Position numbers and translations under genes: made by a program. Shown here one piece after another: positions 7,292-18,464 of a stretch of 64,000 nt of DNA; the first letter of the stretch is position 1, and every line of letters starts with the position of its first letter. The stretch spans positions 310,001 through 374,000 of the forward strand of contig NZ_CP019699.1 in the NCBI RefSeq assembly GCF_002005165.1, in the 5' to 3' direction. The stretch is from Novibacillus thermophilus (lineage in GTDB: Bacteria > Bacillota > Bacilli > Thermoactinomycetales > Novibacillaceae). The notes beneath the pieces were generated by a model. The model did no database searches. It saw nothing but the letters and a program-made list of their open reading frames with translations, and was not told where the DNA came from.

Positions 7292-9195
7292 TCCTCAGCC
7301 AGTTCGCTCCAGCGGTTCAGTTCCTCGTCCAACTGCCGCCTCAGCTCTTCCAACTCCCGCTGCAGGCGGGACGATTTTCGGTAATCCATGTAAACGTCGG
7401 GTTGAGCGAGGCGTTGTTCTCTTTCGGCCACATCGTTTTCTAGCTGCTCGATAAGCTGTTCGCTTTCAGCCAGCAGCTGTTCTCGCTGGCGATTTTTGTG
7501 ACGTTGACGCACTACCTCGCTGTGTGAGCGTTTTGGGGTTTGGGTTTTCGTATCGGGTTTTGCTTGGGCGGTCAGCGCCGCTTTTTTGGCAGCGTAGTCG
7601 TTGTAGTTTCCGATGTAGGTGGAAAAGCCGTCGGTTGACAGTTCGAAGACGCGCGTTGCCACCTTGTTGATAAAGTAGCGGTCGTGGGAAATGAAGAGGA
7701 GTGTGCCCTCGAACTGAAGCAACGCCTTTTCCAGCTGCTCTTTGTGGTATATATCCAAGTGGTTGGTCGGTTCGTCTAAGAGGAGCAAGTTGCTTTTGCG
7801 CAACGCTAATTCCGCGAGGCAAAGGCGCGCTCTTTCTCCTCCCGACAGTTGTTCGACGCGTTTAAAGACGTCGTCGCCCGTAAACAGATACTGTCCGAGC
7901 ACGGATCGGATCGTGTGTTCCGTTTCTCGCGGGTAGCGGTCCCACAGTTCGTCCAGCACTGTTTTGTGCGGGTGAAGGTGCCTCTGCTCTTGATCGTAGT
8001 ACCCGATGGACACGTTGGTTCCAAGCTGGACGGTTCCGGAAAGGGGAGGCAACAGCCCGGCCACAGTCTTTAACAGCGTCGTCTTCCCGATGCCGTTCGG
8101 TCCGACGAGTGCCACGCGGTCCTTTCGTTTCAACCGGGCTTGCAGTTTGCGGCATAACGGCTTTTCACGCGTGTACCCGATGGTCACATTCTCTAGGGTC
8201 AACACGTCTTGCCCGCTCACCGAGCGAACGTCGAAGTGAATCGCCGCACACTTGCGTCCGGTTTGCGGGGGCTTAATCCGCTCCATTTTATCCAGCATTT
8301 TTTGCCGGGCCTGGGCCCGTTTTGACGTAGAGGCCCGGGCGATGTTTTTTTGAATGAAAGATTCCATCCTTTGTATTTCTTCCTGTTGGGCGGCGTACGC
8401 CTTTTCCAGGCGAGCCTGCTCGGCGTCTCTCTGTCGGACGAAGCGGGTGTAGTTCCCGCTGTAGACAGTCAGCGATTCGCGGTCGAGTTCCCAAATGGTG
8501 TTCACGAGGGCGTCTAAGAAAGAACGGTCGTGGGAGACGATGAGCAGGGCGCCCGGATACGTTTGCAAGAAGTTTTCCAACCATTCTAGTGTGGCGATGT
8601 CCAGGTAGTTCGTCGGCTCGTCGAGCATGAGTAGGTCAGGTTGCTTGAGGAGCAGTTTCGCCAGGGAGAGTCGCGTTTTTTGACCGCCGCTGAGTTGTGA
8701 CACATACGTCTTGTGCGGCGGGTACTCTTTCAGCCCAAGGCCGCTTAACACGCTGCGGATACGGGCTTCATAACTGTATCCTCCGGCTTTTTCAAACGTT
8801 TCCTGTCTTTCGGCGTACCGTTCCATCACGCGGGCATAAAGCTTTTCATTGGCGAGAACACTTGTATCGCTCAACTGTCGTTCCAGTTCGCGCAGCTCGC
8901 GCTGCATCTTTTGGATGTGGGAAAATACGGTCAAACACTCGTCCCACAGTGTGCGATCGCTGGACAGGTCGGTCTCTTGGGAGAGATAACCGAAGCTCGC
9001 TCCTTTTGTCCAGTGGACGGTGCCGCCGTCCTGTTCCCGTTCACCTGCCAGCAATTGAAGCAAGGTCGACTTGCCGGCGCCGTTCACACCGACGAGGCCG
9101 ATGCGTTCACCTCTCTGTATGCGAAAGTCGATGTCGTCGAAAACGGTCTCCGCTCCGTACGATTTCGTCAATCCTTTGCCTTGCAGTAACAGCAT
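7276..9195 (-). CDS. ydiF: ABC-F family ATPase (YdiF type)
   Basis: 639 residues with two nucleotide-binding domains and no membrane segment. Domain 1 has GVNGAGKSTL, QLSGGQKTRL and LLMLDEPTNYLD; domain 2 has GPNGIGKTTL, QLSGGERARL and LLLLDEPTNHLD. A charged linker separates them and the last 100 residues look like coiled coil (REQLLAESEQLIEQLENDV). ABC-F proteins act on the ribosome, in translation regulation or antibiotic protection; which applies here cannot be told from sequence. ATG at 9195 has AGGAG upstream and starts exactly at the family N-terminus; the frame extends upstream without support. It sits next to the tsaD region as ydiF does in B. subtilis, but inverted. Confidence 0.93.
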   Translation of the reverse strand: MLLLQGKGLTKSYGAETVFDDIDFRIQRGERIGLVGVNGAGKSTLLQLLAGEREQDGGTVHWTKGASFGYLSQETDLSSDRTLWDECLTVFSHIQKMQRELRELERQLSDTSVLANEKLYARVMERYAERQETFEKAGGYSYEARIRSVLSGLGLKEYPPHKTYVSQLSGGQKTRLSLAKLLLKQPDLLMLDEPTNYLDIATLEWLENFLQTYPGALLIVSHDRSFLDALVNTIWELDRESLTVYSGNYTRFVRQRDAEQARLEKAYAAQQEEIQRMESFIQKNIARASTSKRAQARQKMLDKMERIKPPQTGRKCAAIHFDVRSVSGQDVLTLENVTIGYTREKPLCRKLQARLKRKDRVALVGPNGIGKTTLLKTVAGLLPPLSGTVQLGTNVSIGYYDQEQRHLHPHKTVLDELWDRYPRETEHTIRSVLGQYLFTGDDVFKRVEQLSGGERARLCLAELALRKSNLLLLDEPTNHLDIYHKEQLEKALLQFEGTLLFISHDRYFINKVATRVFELSTDGFSTYIGNYNDYAAKKAALTAQAKPDTKTQTPKRSHSEVVRQRHKNRQREQLLAESEQLIEQLENDVAEREQRLAQPDVYMDYRKSSRLQRELEELRRQLDEELNRWSELAEDQDLS

Positions 9196-9354
9196 CGTGA
9201 TTCGCTCCTCTGTTTCTTTCGTATAGTCTACAGGATCGTCAAAGCGGGAACAACCGGAGTTCGCAAAAGGGCATCCACTTTGGCACGCGGTAGCAGTAGA
9301 CAGGGAATCGAGGTACAATCGAATTAAATGGCAGGTTAAGAGGGTGAATGTGAC

Positions 9355-9966
9355 GTGGATAAGCGGGAATTGCGCCAGGCGTATCTGTCCAGACGCCGCG
9401 AGATGTCGCTCGATGCGGTAAAGCGTTCGTCGCTGGCCATCTGCAAGGACATCTCGTCGACAGCGTGGTTTCAACGGTCTAAACGGTTGCTCATGTACAT
9501 GCCCATTCGCCGGGAGGTCGACTTACGTCCTTTAATGGACGTAGCGTGGAGAAAGGGGAAGACCGTGTATTTGCCGAAAGCTGACCCAGTCACGCATGCG
9601 ATGGACGCGTACGCTGTCCACAGTCTGGACGAACTGAAGGCAGGGGCGTACGGGATTTTGGAACCGCCGGCAGATGCAACGAAAGAAGCCGACCTTGAAA
9701 AACTGGATTGCGTGTTCATCCCGGGAGTCGTCTTCGACCGGCAAGGCTATCGCATCGGCTACGGCGGCGGATATTACGACCGGTTTTTGCCGAGATTGAC
9801 GTCATCGACACTGCTGATCGGAGTGGCGTACGCTTGGCAAGTGGTCGAACGCATTCCGCGCGATGCGTACGACGAGCCCCTCCACGTACTGGTGACGGAA
9901 AAGGAAGTCCTGACGTTCTCACTCCCAACGTTCACGAAACATTCACGCCGCACACGTCCTGAATAG
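9355..9966 (+). CDS. 5-formyltetrahydrofolate cyclo-ligase
   Basis: 203 residues. The family pattern is clear: [10 protein letters not shown] at the N-terminus, [40 protein letters not shown] with the glycine-rich nucleotide loop, and a final [11 protein letters not shown]. The enzyme uses ATP to convert 5-formyl-THF to 5,10-methenyl-THF, feeding the one-carbon pool that purine synthesis draws on. Start is GTG 9355. It lies between the ABC-F gene (divergent) and rex. In B. subtilis the homologue (yqgN) is elsewhere, so this position is a local difference. Confidence 0.93.
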   Translation: MDKRELRQAYLSRRREMSLDAVKRSSLAICKDISSTAWFQRSKRLLMYMPIRREVDLRPLMDVAWRKGKTVYLPKADPVTHAMDAYAVHSLDELKAGAYGILEPPADATKEADLEKLDCVFIPGVVFDRQGYRIGYGGGYYDRFLPRLTSSTLLIGVAYAWQVVERIPRDAYDEPLHVLVTEKEVLTFSLPTFTKHSRRTRPE

Positions 9967-9993
9967 GGTACAATGTAGACAGGGCACGCTTAC

Positions 9994-10022
9994 TTGCGAC
10001 GAACTAGGCTCAAGTGTATCAT
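9994..10022 (+). promoter_or_regulatory. Sigma-A-type promoter of rex-tatA-tatC
   Basis: TTGCGA (9994-9999), 17 bases, TATCAT (10017-10022); the rex start follows 48 bases later. I saw no clear Rex operator here. Confidence 0.65.
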
Positions 10023-10069
10023 TAACTAGCAGAGAGGTTTTATATAGAGATTGTGTTTGGAGGGACCTC

Positions 10070-10753
10070 ATGGCAGAGCAAAAATTGCCCCCGGTCACGG
10101 CTAAGCGACTTCCCCTGTACTACCGTTACTTGGAGAAACTGCACGCCGTCGGGAAAGGTCGAGTGTCGTCTGCCGAGTTGAGTGAAGCGTTGCAAATAGA
10201 TTCTGCTACAATTCGCCGAGACTTCTCCTATCTCGGAGAACTGGGCAAAAAAGGCTACGGCTACAATGTCCAGTACTTGTTACAGTTTTTACGTGAGTTT
10301 CTCAAGCAAGACGAAGTGGCTAATGTCGTGTTGATCGGGGTCGGCAATTTGGGGACCGCCCTTTTGCGCTACAATTTTTACCGTAGTCACAACACGAAGA
10401 TCGTGGCCGGTTTCGACATTGACCCGAATAAAATAGGAACGTACGTCGACGGAATTCCCATCTATCCGCTAAACCGGCTAAAAGAAGTGGCACTGTTGCA
10501 CGACGTAGACGTCGCGATTTTAACCGTTCCGGTGAACGCCGCCAAGACAGTGTTCGACGAAGTCGTCAGTGCAGGTATTCACGGCATTCTCAACTTCACA
10601 CCCGTCCGCCTGACGGTGCCGCCGCACGTGCGTGTCCATCATATCGATCTGACGACAGAACTGCAAACGCTGATTTACTTTTTAAAGAACTTTCCTCCCG
10701 AAGATGAAAGTTCGGAGCAAGAGCCGTTAGAAAACGACGCAAACAGGAGGTGA
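10070..10753 (+). CDS. rex: Redox-sensing transcriptional repressor Rex
   Basis: 227 residues. The N-terminal winged helix contains [35 protein letters not shown], shortened here to its key parts [15 protein letters not shown] and GKKGYGYNV; the Rossmann domain follows with [12 protein letters not shown] and [11 protein letters not shown], and TVPVNAAK further on. Rex senses the NADH/NAD ratio and represses fermentation and respiration genes when NADH is low. RBS GGAGG lies 8 bases before ATG 10070. The tatA start follows 7 bases after the stop, so rex and tatAC are probably one transcript, as rex and tatAy-tatCy are adjacent in B. subtilis. Confidence 0.96.
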   Translation: MAEQKLPPVTAKRLPLYYRYLEKLHAVGKGRVSSAELSEALQIDSATIRRDFSYLGELGKKGYGYNVQYLLQFLREFLKQDEVANVVLIGVGNLGTALLRYNFYRSHNTKIVAGFDIDPNKIGTYVDGIPIYPLNRLKEVALLHDVDVAILTVPVNAAKTVFDEVVSAGIHGILNFTPVRLTVPPHVRVHHIDLTTELQTLIYFLKNFPPEDESSEQEPLENDANRR

Positions 10754-10759
10754 GGCGGG

Positions 10760-10939
10760 ATGGGGATTACATCAATTGGTTTGCCCGGATTGATCTTAAT
10801 CCTTGTCGTCCTGCTGTTACTGTTCGGGCCGAATAAATTGCCGGAATTGGGCCGGGCCATCGGGAATACACTGAAAGAGTTTAAAAAAGCGACAAAAGAC
10901 TTGACGTCAGACGATGGGGATACCAAAAAAAACCGGTAG
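10760..10939 (+). CDS. tatA: Twin-arginine translocase subunit TatA/E
   Basis: 59 residues, translated by eye. One N-terminal membrane helix ([17 protein letters not shown]), the hallmark [14 protein letters not shown] hinge, an amphipathic helix ([11 protein letters not shown]) and a short charged tail. TatA forms the oligomeric pore of the Tat export pathway for folded proteins. RBS GGAGG lies at the end of rex; tatC follows 26 bases later, so this is a minimal TatA-TatC system of the Gram-positive kind. Confidence 0.95.
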   Translation: MGITSIGLPGLILILVVLLLLFGPNKLPELGRAIGNTLKEFKKATKDLTSDDGDTKKNR

Positions 10940-10965
10940 AAGATGTGAAGTGAGGGTAACCGCAT

Positions 10966-11709
10966 ATGACAGAGCAATCGTCTGAGCAACATATCCTTCA
11001 ACACCTGGAAGAACTGCGCCGGCGTCTCATCTGGGTGTTGCTCTTTTTTGTGGTCGCCATCATTGTCGGCTTTATTTTTGCCGAACCGATTGTCCAACAT
11101 TTAAAAAACGACCCAGCTGCCCGGGACATTCCGTGGAACGTCTTTGCATTAGGGGATGCGCTCCGCGTCTACTTGCAATTTGCTTTTGTCATCGCCCTCG
11201 TGATGACGACCCCGTTTTTTATGTTTCAATTTTGGAAATTCGTCAAACCGGGTTTAAAACCGCATGAACAAAGGGCAACCTTAGTGTATATCCCGTTTGC
11301 CTGTATGCTTTTTGTCGTGGGAATCCTGTTTGCATATTACGTCATCTTCCCGTTCGTCGTTCAGTTTATTTCGTCCTTCTCTGAACGATTGGGAGCACAG
11401 GAAATGTACGGCATCAGCCAGTATTTTGGGTTTATGTTCCGCCTGGTTCTCCCGACTGGCATCGTCTTTGAACTGCCGGTCATCGTCATGTTTTTGACCC
11501 GTATTCGCATCTTGACCCCCGGTCTGTTGCGGAAGTTTCGCCGTTACGCTTACGTCCTGCTCGTCGTCGTCGCGGCGATGATCACACCGCCGGACTTCGT
11601 GTCCAACATTCTCGTTGCCATCCCGCTCATCTTGCTGTACGAAGCGAGCATTTGGTTGTCGAACAGGGTGTACCGCAAAGTAGCGGCGGAAGATGCTTCA
11701 TTCCGTTAG
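10966..11709 (+). CDS. tatC: Sec-independent protein translocase TatC
   Basis: 247 residues with six membrane segments. The N-terminal cytoplasmic motif HLEELRRRLIW and the second-loop motif FQFWKFVKPGLKPHEQR are the conserved TatC features that bind twin-arginine signal peptides. It is the last gene of rex-tatA-tatC. GGGTAACC precedes ATG 10966 with only a modest ribosome site. Confidence 0.96.
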   Translation: MTEQSSEQHILQHLEELRRRLIWVLLFFVVAIIVGFIFAEPIVQHLKNDPAARDIPWNVFALGDALRVYLQFAFVIALVMTTPFFMFQFWKFVKPGLKPHEQRATLVYIPFACMLFVVGILFAYYVIFPFVVQFISSFSERLGAQEMYGISQYFGFMFRLVLPTGIVFELPVIVMFLTRIRILTPGLLRKFRRYAYVLLVVVAAMITPPDFVSNILVAIPLILLYEASIWLSNRVYRKVAAEDASFR

Positions 11710-11748
11710 AGCACAACAAGAAAATTAAAAAAAAAGTAGGCAAACGAC

Positions 11749-11777
11749 TTGCATTAGGATCACAAAATGAATATTAT
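11749..11777 (+). promoter_or_regulatory. Sigma-A-type promoter of groES-groEL
   Basis: TTGCAT (11749-11754), 17 bases, TATTAT (11772-11777). The CIRCE element begins 12 bases downstream, so it covers the start of the transcript. Confidence 0.8.
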
Positions 11778-11788
11778 AAAAAGTGATG

Positions 11789-11815
11789 TTAGCACTCGAC
11801 TTAAGAGAGTGCTAA
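11789..11815 (+). promoter_or_regulatory. CIRCE operator (HrcA-binding site)
   Basis: A perfect inverted repeat TTAGCACTC (11789-11797), 9-base spacer, GAGTGCTAA (11807-11815), matching the CIRCE consensus. HrcA binds it to repress heat-shock chaperonin genes. Confidence 0.97.
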
Positions 11816-11852
11816 CAAACTTGACGACTCGACGAAAGAGGAGGGTTTTACC

Positions 11853-12134
11853 GTGATCAAACCATTGGGTGACCGTGTGGTTTTGGAGGCCATCGAGAAG
11901 GAGGAAACGACCGCTAGCGGTATCGTTCTTCCCGACACTGCCAAAGAGAAACCACAGGAAGGAAAAGTTGTCGCCGTCGGCTCCGGCCGTTACGAAAACG
12001 GGGAAAAAGTCGCACTGGAAGTAAAAGAAGGCGACCGCGTCATTTTCTCCAAGTACGCCGGTACCGAAGTGAAGGTCGGAGACAAGGAGTACCTGATTTT
12101 GCGGGAAAGCGATATTTTGGCTATCGTGGACTAA
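11853..12134 (+). CDS. groES: Co-chaperonin GroES
   Basis: 93 residues, normal length. It begins [12 protein letters not shown] and carries the mobile loop region ([17 protein letters not shown]), then [12 protein letters not shown]. GroES caps the GroEL chamber. AAGAGGAGGG precedes the GTG start at 11853. Regulated by HrcA through the CIRCE element upstream; groEL follows after 43 bases with its own strong ribosome site. Confidence 0.98.
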   Translation: MIKPLGDRVVLEAIEKEETTASGIVLPDTAKEKPQEGKVVAVGSGRYENGEKVALEVKEGDRVIFSKYAGTEVKVGDKEYLILRESDILAIVD

Positions 12135-12138
12135 ATGA

Positions 12139-13809
<1,671 letters not shown>

Positions 13810-13829
13810 GCTAACACGGCGTCATTATA

Positions 13830-13872
13830 GAGGTCCTCCATTCATTGAATGGAGGACCTCTTCTTTTCATTT
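13830..13872 (+). terminator. Intrinsic terminator of groES-groEL
   Basis: A perfect 15-bp stem (13830-13844 with 13846-13860) starting GAGGTCCTCC and ending GGAGGACCTC, followed by TTCTTTTCATTTT. It also marks the left edge of the lower-GC block. Confidence 0.92.
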
Positions 13873-13880
13873 TATCCTTT

Positions 13881-15818
13881 TTAATTTCCACTTACAATTC
13901 GATGATACGTGTTCACAGTCAATGCGTAATAAATTGTGTAGATGATAATAAAAACAGAAATTGCAGTCAGAATGGGAACCGTGAGGTTGACTCCAATGAG
14001 ATCCGAAATAAAATTGCTCGTAAAGTACAGTATTACAGAACTGTGCATTACGCCTACGGTTAGTGGCAATCCGAACACGAATAATGACTGCTTTTTCACT
14101 GATCTGCGTATGTCCTTTTTACTGACACCGATTTTTCGGAGGATTTCATAGTGTCCTGTCGCTTCATTCGCTTCGGTCAACTGTTTGAAGTAAATGATAC
14201 TTCCGGTCGCCGCTAAAAACACAAGCCCCAAAAATCCGTAAATAAAGAGAGTCAGGGCGTTTCCTTCTTTTCCTTTCTTGTACTCCGTATAAAACGATGA
14301 AGAAACCTGAAAATCGTTGCCAACCAGTTTATTCACTTTTTCCGACGTGGCTTGTGCCGTCGTTTCATTTTCCACTTCGTAAACGTTATAAGTGAGTGGT
14401 GCCTCTTGTCTTTCTATCTCAGCAAACACGTCATGGCTGACCACGACATAGAAATCGGGATAATCGAAGGGGAGCACGTTTCCTTCAACCATATGGTCAA
14501 GTTGTAGTTGACGGCTTCCTCGATCCAATAGCAGCGTCACGCTTTCCCCTTGAAACGTCGCCTCCGTGTATTCCGTAAACCTTGGTTGGATCACGGCTGC
14601 TTCATCCCCGGTAAGTGAGACCGTTTCATCCCGGTTTAAAGCCTTCGCTGCTTGATTAAAAGTACTTTCTGAGATTAATTTTACAGGATTTATGTCGTAA
14701 TCCAGTGGAAATGAGAGTGTTCCTTCTACTTGAAGAACGGGTATCTCCAGTTGGGCTTTGATCGGATGTTCATCGTCTGCTTCGATTACATTTTTCACCT
14801 GCGAATCAAATTCTGGGCCTCTTGACAAAAACGAATAGCTGAACGGGACAGCTTCCTTAGCGCTCTTTTCATTGCTGTAGTATCCACCGTAAGTTGCACC
14901 GAAAAAACTGATCGTTGCAGCACTCAACAATGCTATAACTGTAAAGGTACGGGCATTTCCTCTAATGCGATACAGTAACTGGGATGTTTCAATTAATTTT
15001 GTTCCTCTGTAATAGCGTGACTTGTTTCTTTGCGATAACTTCAGTAAATAGACCGTGACGGATCGGAAAAACAAATGGGTTCCGATAACGAGAGCCAAAA
15101 AGGCAACACCGTCATTTCTCAATAAATATTCCGTCGTCCAGTCGTCAGGAAGTGGCCGCAATATGAGCCAGTAACTCCCGACAAGCAATACAACGCCGAT
15201 GACAGCGGAAATAGGTGAAACCTTTGGAATGGGCTCTCCTTTTTTCTCAGCGTGGAATAGTTCGATTAGTTTAAAACGATAAATCAAGCGATAACCTTGA
15301 ACGGAAGTAAACAAAATAATGACCATAAAGACAATGACTGTCTGAATAATCGCCATAGCCGATATTCCGAAATCCACCTCAGTAGTGGAACCCATGAGTT
15401 TGACCAAAATCATTGCAAACAATTTGGACAGCAAGGTGCCCAGAATAATCCCAATGACTAATGCGATGATGCCCATCATCAAGTTTTCGTAAAACAACAT
15501 TTTTGCAATCGTTTTCTTGCGTAAACCTAGTATGGCGTACAATCCGACTTCTTTCTTCCTTTTCCTTGTGAAGAATGAGTTGGAGTACAAAACAAAGACC
15601 GCTACGAATAAAATGAGGATAACCGATGATACCCCAAACATGAACCGCATCGTATCCGACAATTCAATGCTTTCCTGAATGTTTTCACTGTGTTGTAGGG
15701 CAGCAAACGTGTAATAAATCACCATGCTGAAGACGAGCGTCACAAAGTAGACGAAATAATGGTTGAAGTTACCCTTTATATTTTTCTTTGCTAAACTAAA
15801 TAACGTCATGTGCACCAC
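13881..15818 (-). CDS. FtsX-like ABC transporter permease, BceB type
   Basis: 645 residues. The layout is that of BceB-type permeases: an N-terminal membrane helix (VYFVTLVFSMVIYY), further helices, a large extracellular domain of roughly 200 residues (from about residue 310 to 520), then three C-terminal helices ending in AISVFIIIYTIYYALTV. FtsX-type motifs such as FFTRKRKKEVGLYAILG and EILRKIGVSKKDIRRSVK are present. With the ATPase it should recognise or remove cell-wall-targeting antimicrobial peptides and signal to the sensor kinase encoded divergently. The start overlaps the ATPase gene by 23 bases. GC content is clearly lower than in the flanks. Confidence 0.88.
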   Translation of the reverse strand: MVHMTLFSLAKKNIKGNFNHYFVYFVTLVFSMVIYYTFAALQHSENIQESIELSDTMRFMFGVSSVILILFVAVFVLYSNSFFTRKRKKEVGLYAILGLRKKTIAKMLFYENLMMGIIALVIGIILGTLLSKLFAMILVKLMGSTTEVDFGISAMAIIQTVIVFMVIILFTSVQGYRLIYRFKLIELFHAEKKGEPIPKVSPISAVIGVVLLVGSYWLILRPLPDDWTTEYLLRNDGVAFLALVIGTHLFFRSVTVYLLKLSQRNKSRYYRGTKLIETSQLLYRIRGNARTFTVIALLSAATISFFGATYGGYYSNEKSAKEAVPFSYSFLSRGPEFDSQVKNVIEADDEHPIKAQLEIPVLQVEGTLSFPLDYDINPVKLISESTFNQAAKALNRDETVSLTGDEAAVIQPRFTEYTEATFQGESVTLLLDRGSRQLQLDHMVEGNVLPFDYPDFYVVVSHDVFAEIERQEAPLTYNVYEVENETTAQATSEKVNKLVGNDFQVSSSFYTEYKKGKEGNALTLFIYGFLGLVFLAATGSIIYFKQLTEANEATGHYEILRKIGVSKKDIRRSVKKQSLFVFGLPLTVGVMHSSVILYFTSNFISDLIGVNLTVPILTAISVFIIIYTIYYALTVNTYHRIVSGN

Positions 15819-16563
15819 CCCCTAGCGCGGATAACACATCCAACACCTTGTTGAAAAAGGCTTTGCGGGATCTTTCCCCTTTCACAAGTTCTGTGAAGAT
15901 GTTGCCGTCTTTAATAAAAAGGACGCGATTACAGTAACTGGCCGCATAAGCATCGTGGGTGACCATTAAAATGGTCGCCTTGTCATGTTCATTCAGATCC
16001 TTTAAACATTCTAACAAGTCTGTTGCGGACTTTGAGTCCAATGCACCTGTCGGTTCGTCTGCCAATATTAAGCTTGGGTTTGAGATAATCGCGCGCGATG
16101 CTGCCGTACGTTGCTTTTGTCCCCCGGAAATTTGATACGGATACTTTTTTAAAATGTCGCGAATCCCAAACGTATCTGCCACTTCATCGACCCTTCGTTC
16201 CAATTCTTTGACGTTCATCTTGGCCAGTGCTAACGGCAAGATCACATTTTCTTCCACAGTTAAGGTGTCTAATAAATGATAGTCTTGGAACAAGAAACCC
16301 AGTTTGTCACGGCGAAAGGCAGACAGTTGTTCCTCCGTCATCTTGGTCACATTGATTCCGTCAATGACGATGTCACCCGAAGTTGGCTCGTCAATCGTTG
16401 CCAAAATATTTAGTAACGTTGTTTTACCGGCACCTGAGGGGCCCATAATGCCGACGAATTCACCTTCCATGACAGTTAAGTCGATATCCTCCAAGGCTGA
16501 AAAGACATTCCCCTTTGAACCGTAGACTTTTTTTATTTGTTTTGCTTCGACGACCGTTTTCAT
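15796..16563 (-). CDS. ABC transporter ATP-binding protein, BceA type
   Basis: 255 residues with a complete nucleotide-binding domain: Walker A GPSGAGKTTL, Q-loop LFQDYHLL, signature ISGGQKQRTAASRA, Walker B LILADEPTGALD and the switch histidine in MVTHDAY. It is the ATPase for the overlapping permease gene. RBS GGAGG lies before ATG 16563 (reading leftward). Transcription probably starts near 16600 and depends on the divergently encoded response regulator. The exact drug specificity cannot be predicted. Confidence 0.92.
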   Translation of the reverse strand: MKTVVEAKQIKKVYGSKGNVFSALEDIDLTVMEGEFVGIMGPSGAGKTTLLNILATIDEPTSGDIVIDGINVTKMTEEQLSAFRRDKLGFLFQDYHLLDTLTVEENVILPLALAKMNVKELERRVDEVADTFGIRDILKKYPYQISGGQKQRTAASRAIISNPSLILADEPTGALDSKSATDLLECLKDLNEHDKATILMVTHDAYAASYCNRVLFIKDGNIFTELVKGERSRKAFFNKVLDVLSALGGGAHDVI

Positions 16564-16604
16564 GTATAAATCCTCCGTTTCGTGCTGATTTGTTTTACGG
16601 CTTT

Positions 16605-16659
16605 ATTGTACAATAGGGACCCTTAATATAAACTTACAGCTTGATCGTACAACCTTACA
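16605..16659 (-). promoter_or_regulatory. Candidate response-regulator-dependent promoter of the ABC transporter genes
   Basis: On the minus strand a -10 TACAAT (16610-16605) lacks a good -35. Upstream of it are two direct repeats TGTAAG (16638-16633 and 16659-16654) spaced 21 bases, two helical turns. That is the usual layout for OmpR-type activators such as BceR. The motif is read by eye and the link to the regulator is an inference. Confidence 0.5.
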
Positions 16660-16770
16660 TTTTTGTCACATGGACAAAAAGAGACCTGTAAACGTGCTGT
16701 CGTTTTGTTTGTTAAGTCGGGATTCAATTAAAATAATGATGAAGCACGATGAATGTCTGGAGGGAAGAGG

Positions 16771-17442
16771 ATGAAAGTGATGATTGTGGAAGATGATGTG
16801 ACCATTCGCAATATGGTAGGGGAAGCATTAGAAAAATGGGGATTTGAAACCGTTAAGGTCGAAGACTTTGACCAAATCATGCAGGTATTTCTTCACCATG
16901 AACCGCACCTTGTCATCATGGATATCAATCTGCCATCGTTTGACGGATTTTACTGGTGTCACAAAATTAGAGAAGTGTCCAAGGTCCCCATGATCTTTCT
17001 CTCTTCCCGTGATACACCGATGGACATCGTCATGTCGATGAACATGGGGGGAGATGATTATATACAAAAACCTTTTCACACAGATGTGTTGATCGCGAAA
17101 ATAAAGGCGCTCCTTCGCAGAACGTATTCTTACATGGAAACACAGTTTAAGACGATCGAACACGATGGGATTGTGTTAAACCTTGAGGACGGAGTGGCCT
17201 TACATGGAGATCGAAAATCGGAACTCACGAAAACAGAATTTCTGATTTTGAAAATTCTCATGCAAAACAAAGGGACGATCGTCAGCCGAAAGAAAATGAT
17301 GCGCACCCTTTGGAAGGACGAAAATTTCGTGGACGAAAATACACTGACGGTAAATATTGCTCGCCTGCGTAAAAAGCTTGCCGAACTCGGAAAGGAACAC
17401 TTTATAACGACTAAGAAAGGACAGGGTTACATTATCCAATGA
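16771..17442 (+). CDS. OmpR-family response regulator, BceR-like
   Basis: 223 residues. The receiver domain has the acidic pair EDD, phospho-acceptor Asp in VIMDINLP, Thr/Ser switch FLSSRDT and Lys in YIQKPF; the C-terminal winged helix contains LTKTEFLILKIL and DENTLTVNIARLRKKL. It most likely activates the divergent bceAB-type genes. ATG 16771 is chosen because GGAGGGAAGAGG precedes it; the longer frame begins before that site. It overlaps the kinase gene by ATGA. Confidence 0.92.
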   Translation: MKVMIVEDDVTIRNMVGEALEKWGFETVKVEDFDQIMQVFLHHEPHLVIMDINLPSFDGFYWCHKIREVSKVPMIFLSSRDTPMDIVMSMNMGGDDYIQKPFHTDVLIAKIKALLRRTYSYMETQFKTIEHDGIVLNLEDGVALHGDRKSELTKTEFLILKILMQNKGTIVSRKKMMRTLWKDENFVDENTLTVNIARLRKKLAELGKEHFITTKKGQGYIIQ

Positions 17443-18464
17443 GTTTCTTACAGTATCTGAAAGATCAACGTTCCTTTTTCTTGTTATACGTGATAGTGAT
17501 GTGCTTCGTTTCTTTGATGATGATGGTGAGTGCAGATTCCAGATACGCTGTCAACGATATCGTATATGTCAATGTCGTGATCTTTATGATTGTAGCACTT
17601 TACGTCATCGTCCAATACTATTTCAACAAGGATTTTTATCGCGCACTTCATGAGTTGGTTGAAAGTCGCCATGAAGAATTTCTCGCAACGCTACCTAAAC
17701 CGCGAAACAACGAACAGCAGATATATCTTGACTTATTAAAGAAAGTAAATGGCGTGTACGGCGATCAACTACAAAAGTTGTATAACGAAAAACGGGACCA
17801 TCAAGATTTTATTACCTCTTGGATTCATGAAGTCAAGGTTCCGATTGCGGCTGCCCGCCTGCTTATGGAAAACAGTCGTGGTAGAACGGTTGAATCCCTT
17901 GTGGACAAGTTTGAAGATGAGTTGGATAAAATCGAACATTACGTGGAACAGGCCCTTTACTATTCTCGCATTGATTCGTTTTCCAAAGATTACTTTATTA
18001 CCGAAGTCGCGTTGGATCAAATCGTTAAGAACAGTGTCAAGAAACACGCCAAATCCTTTATTAACAAACAAATTCGCTTTCATATGGACGATGGAAAGCA
18101 GGTTGTCCACACCGACAGTAAATGGCTTGGTTTTATCATAGACCAAATTTTTTCGAATTCCTTAAAATATACAGATGAAGGCGGGGAAATCTCCGTACAA
18201 TTTGAGGCCGATCGAAAAGAAAAGAGGCTTTTGATTGAAGATACAGGCATTGGAATTAAGCCGGAAGATATCAGCCGCGTATTTGAAAAAGGATTTACAG
18301 GGTCTATTGGAAGAAGTCATGCCAAATCTACTGGGATCGGCCTCTACCTTGCAAAACAGTTGGCCCTAAAACTAGGACACGATCTTTCCATTCAATCGGA
18401 AGAAGGCAAATATACGAGGGTCATTATCCACTTTCCGAAAATCAGGAATTATTATCATCTATAA
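17439..18464 (+). CDS. Intramembrane-sensing histidine kinase, BceS-like
   Basis: 341 residues. Two N-terminal membrane helices with only a short outer loop (VSADSRYAVNDIVYV), typical of kinases that sense through a partner transporter rather than directly. The H-box is SWIHEVKVPIA, the N-box IFSNSLKYT, G1 DTGIGI, F-box FEKGFTG and G2 GIGLYLAKQLA. It is translationally coupled to the response regulator. Together with the divergent transporter it forms a complete detoxification module. No terminator is obvious after the stop. Confidence 0.92.
   Translation: MSFLQYLKDQRSFFLLYVIVMCFVSLMMMVSADSRYAVNDIVYVNVVIFMIVALYVIVQYYFNKDFYRALHELVESRHEEFLATLPKPRNNEQQIYLDLLKKVNGVYGDQLQKLYNEKRDHQDFITSWIHEVKVPIAAARLLMENSRGRTVESLVDKFEDELDKIEHYVEQALYYSRIDSFSKDYFITEVALDQIVKNSVKKHAKSFINKQIRFHMDDGKQVVHTDSKWLGFIIDQIFSNSLKYTDEGGEISVQFEADRKEKRLLIEDTGIGIKPEDISRVFEKGFTGSIGRSHAKSTGIGLYLAKQLALKLGHDLSIQSEEGKYTRVIIHFPKIRNYYHL

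Noticed and set aside
6133-7454. Long plus-strand frames in other phases within the phosphatase-like gene
   Set aside because: Arginine/proline-rich shadow frames of a GC-rich gene with no family resemblance.
10000-10069. Rex operator in front of rex
   Set aside because: I looked for TTGTGAA-type inverted repeats and found none convincing.
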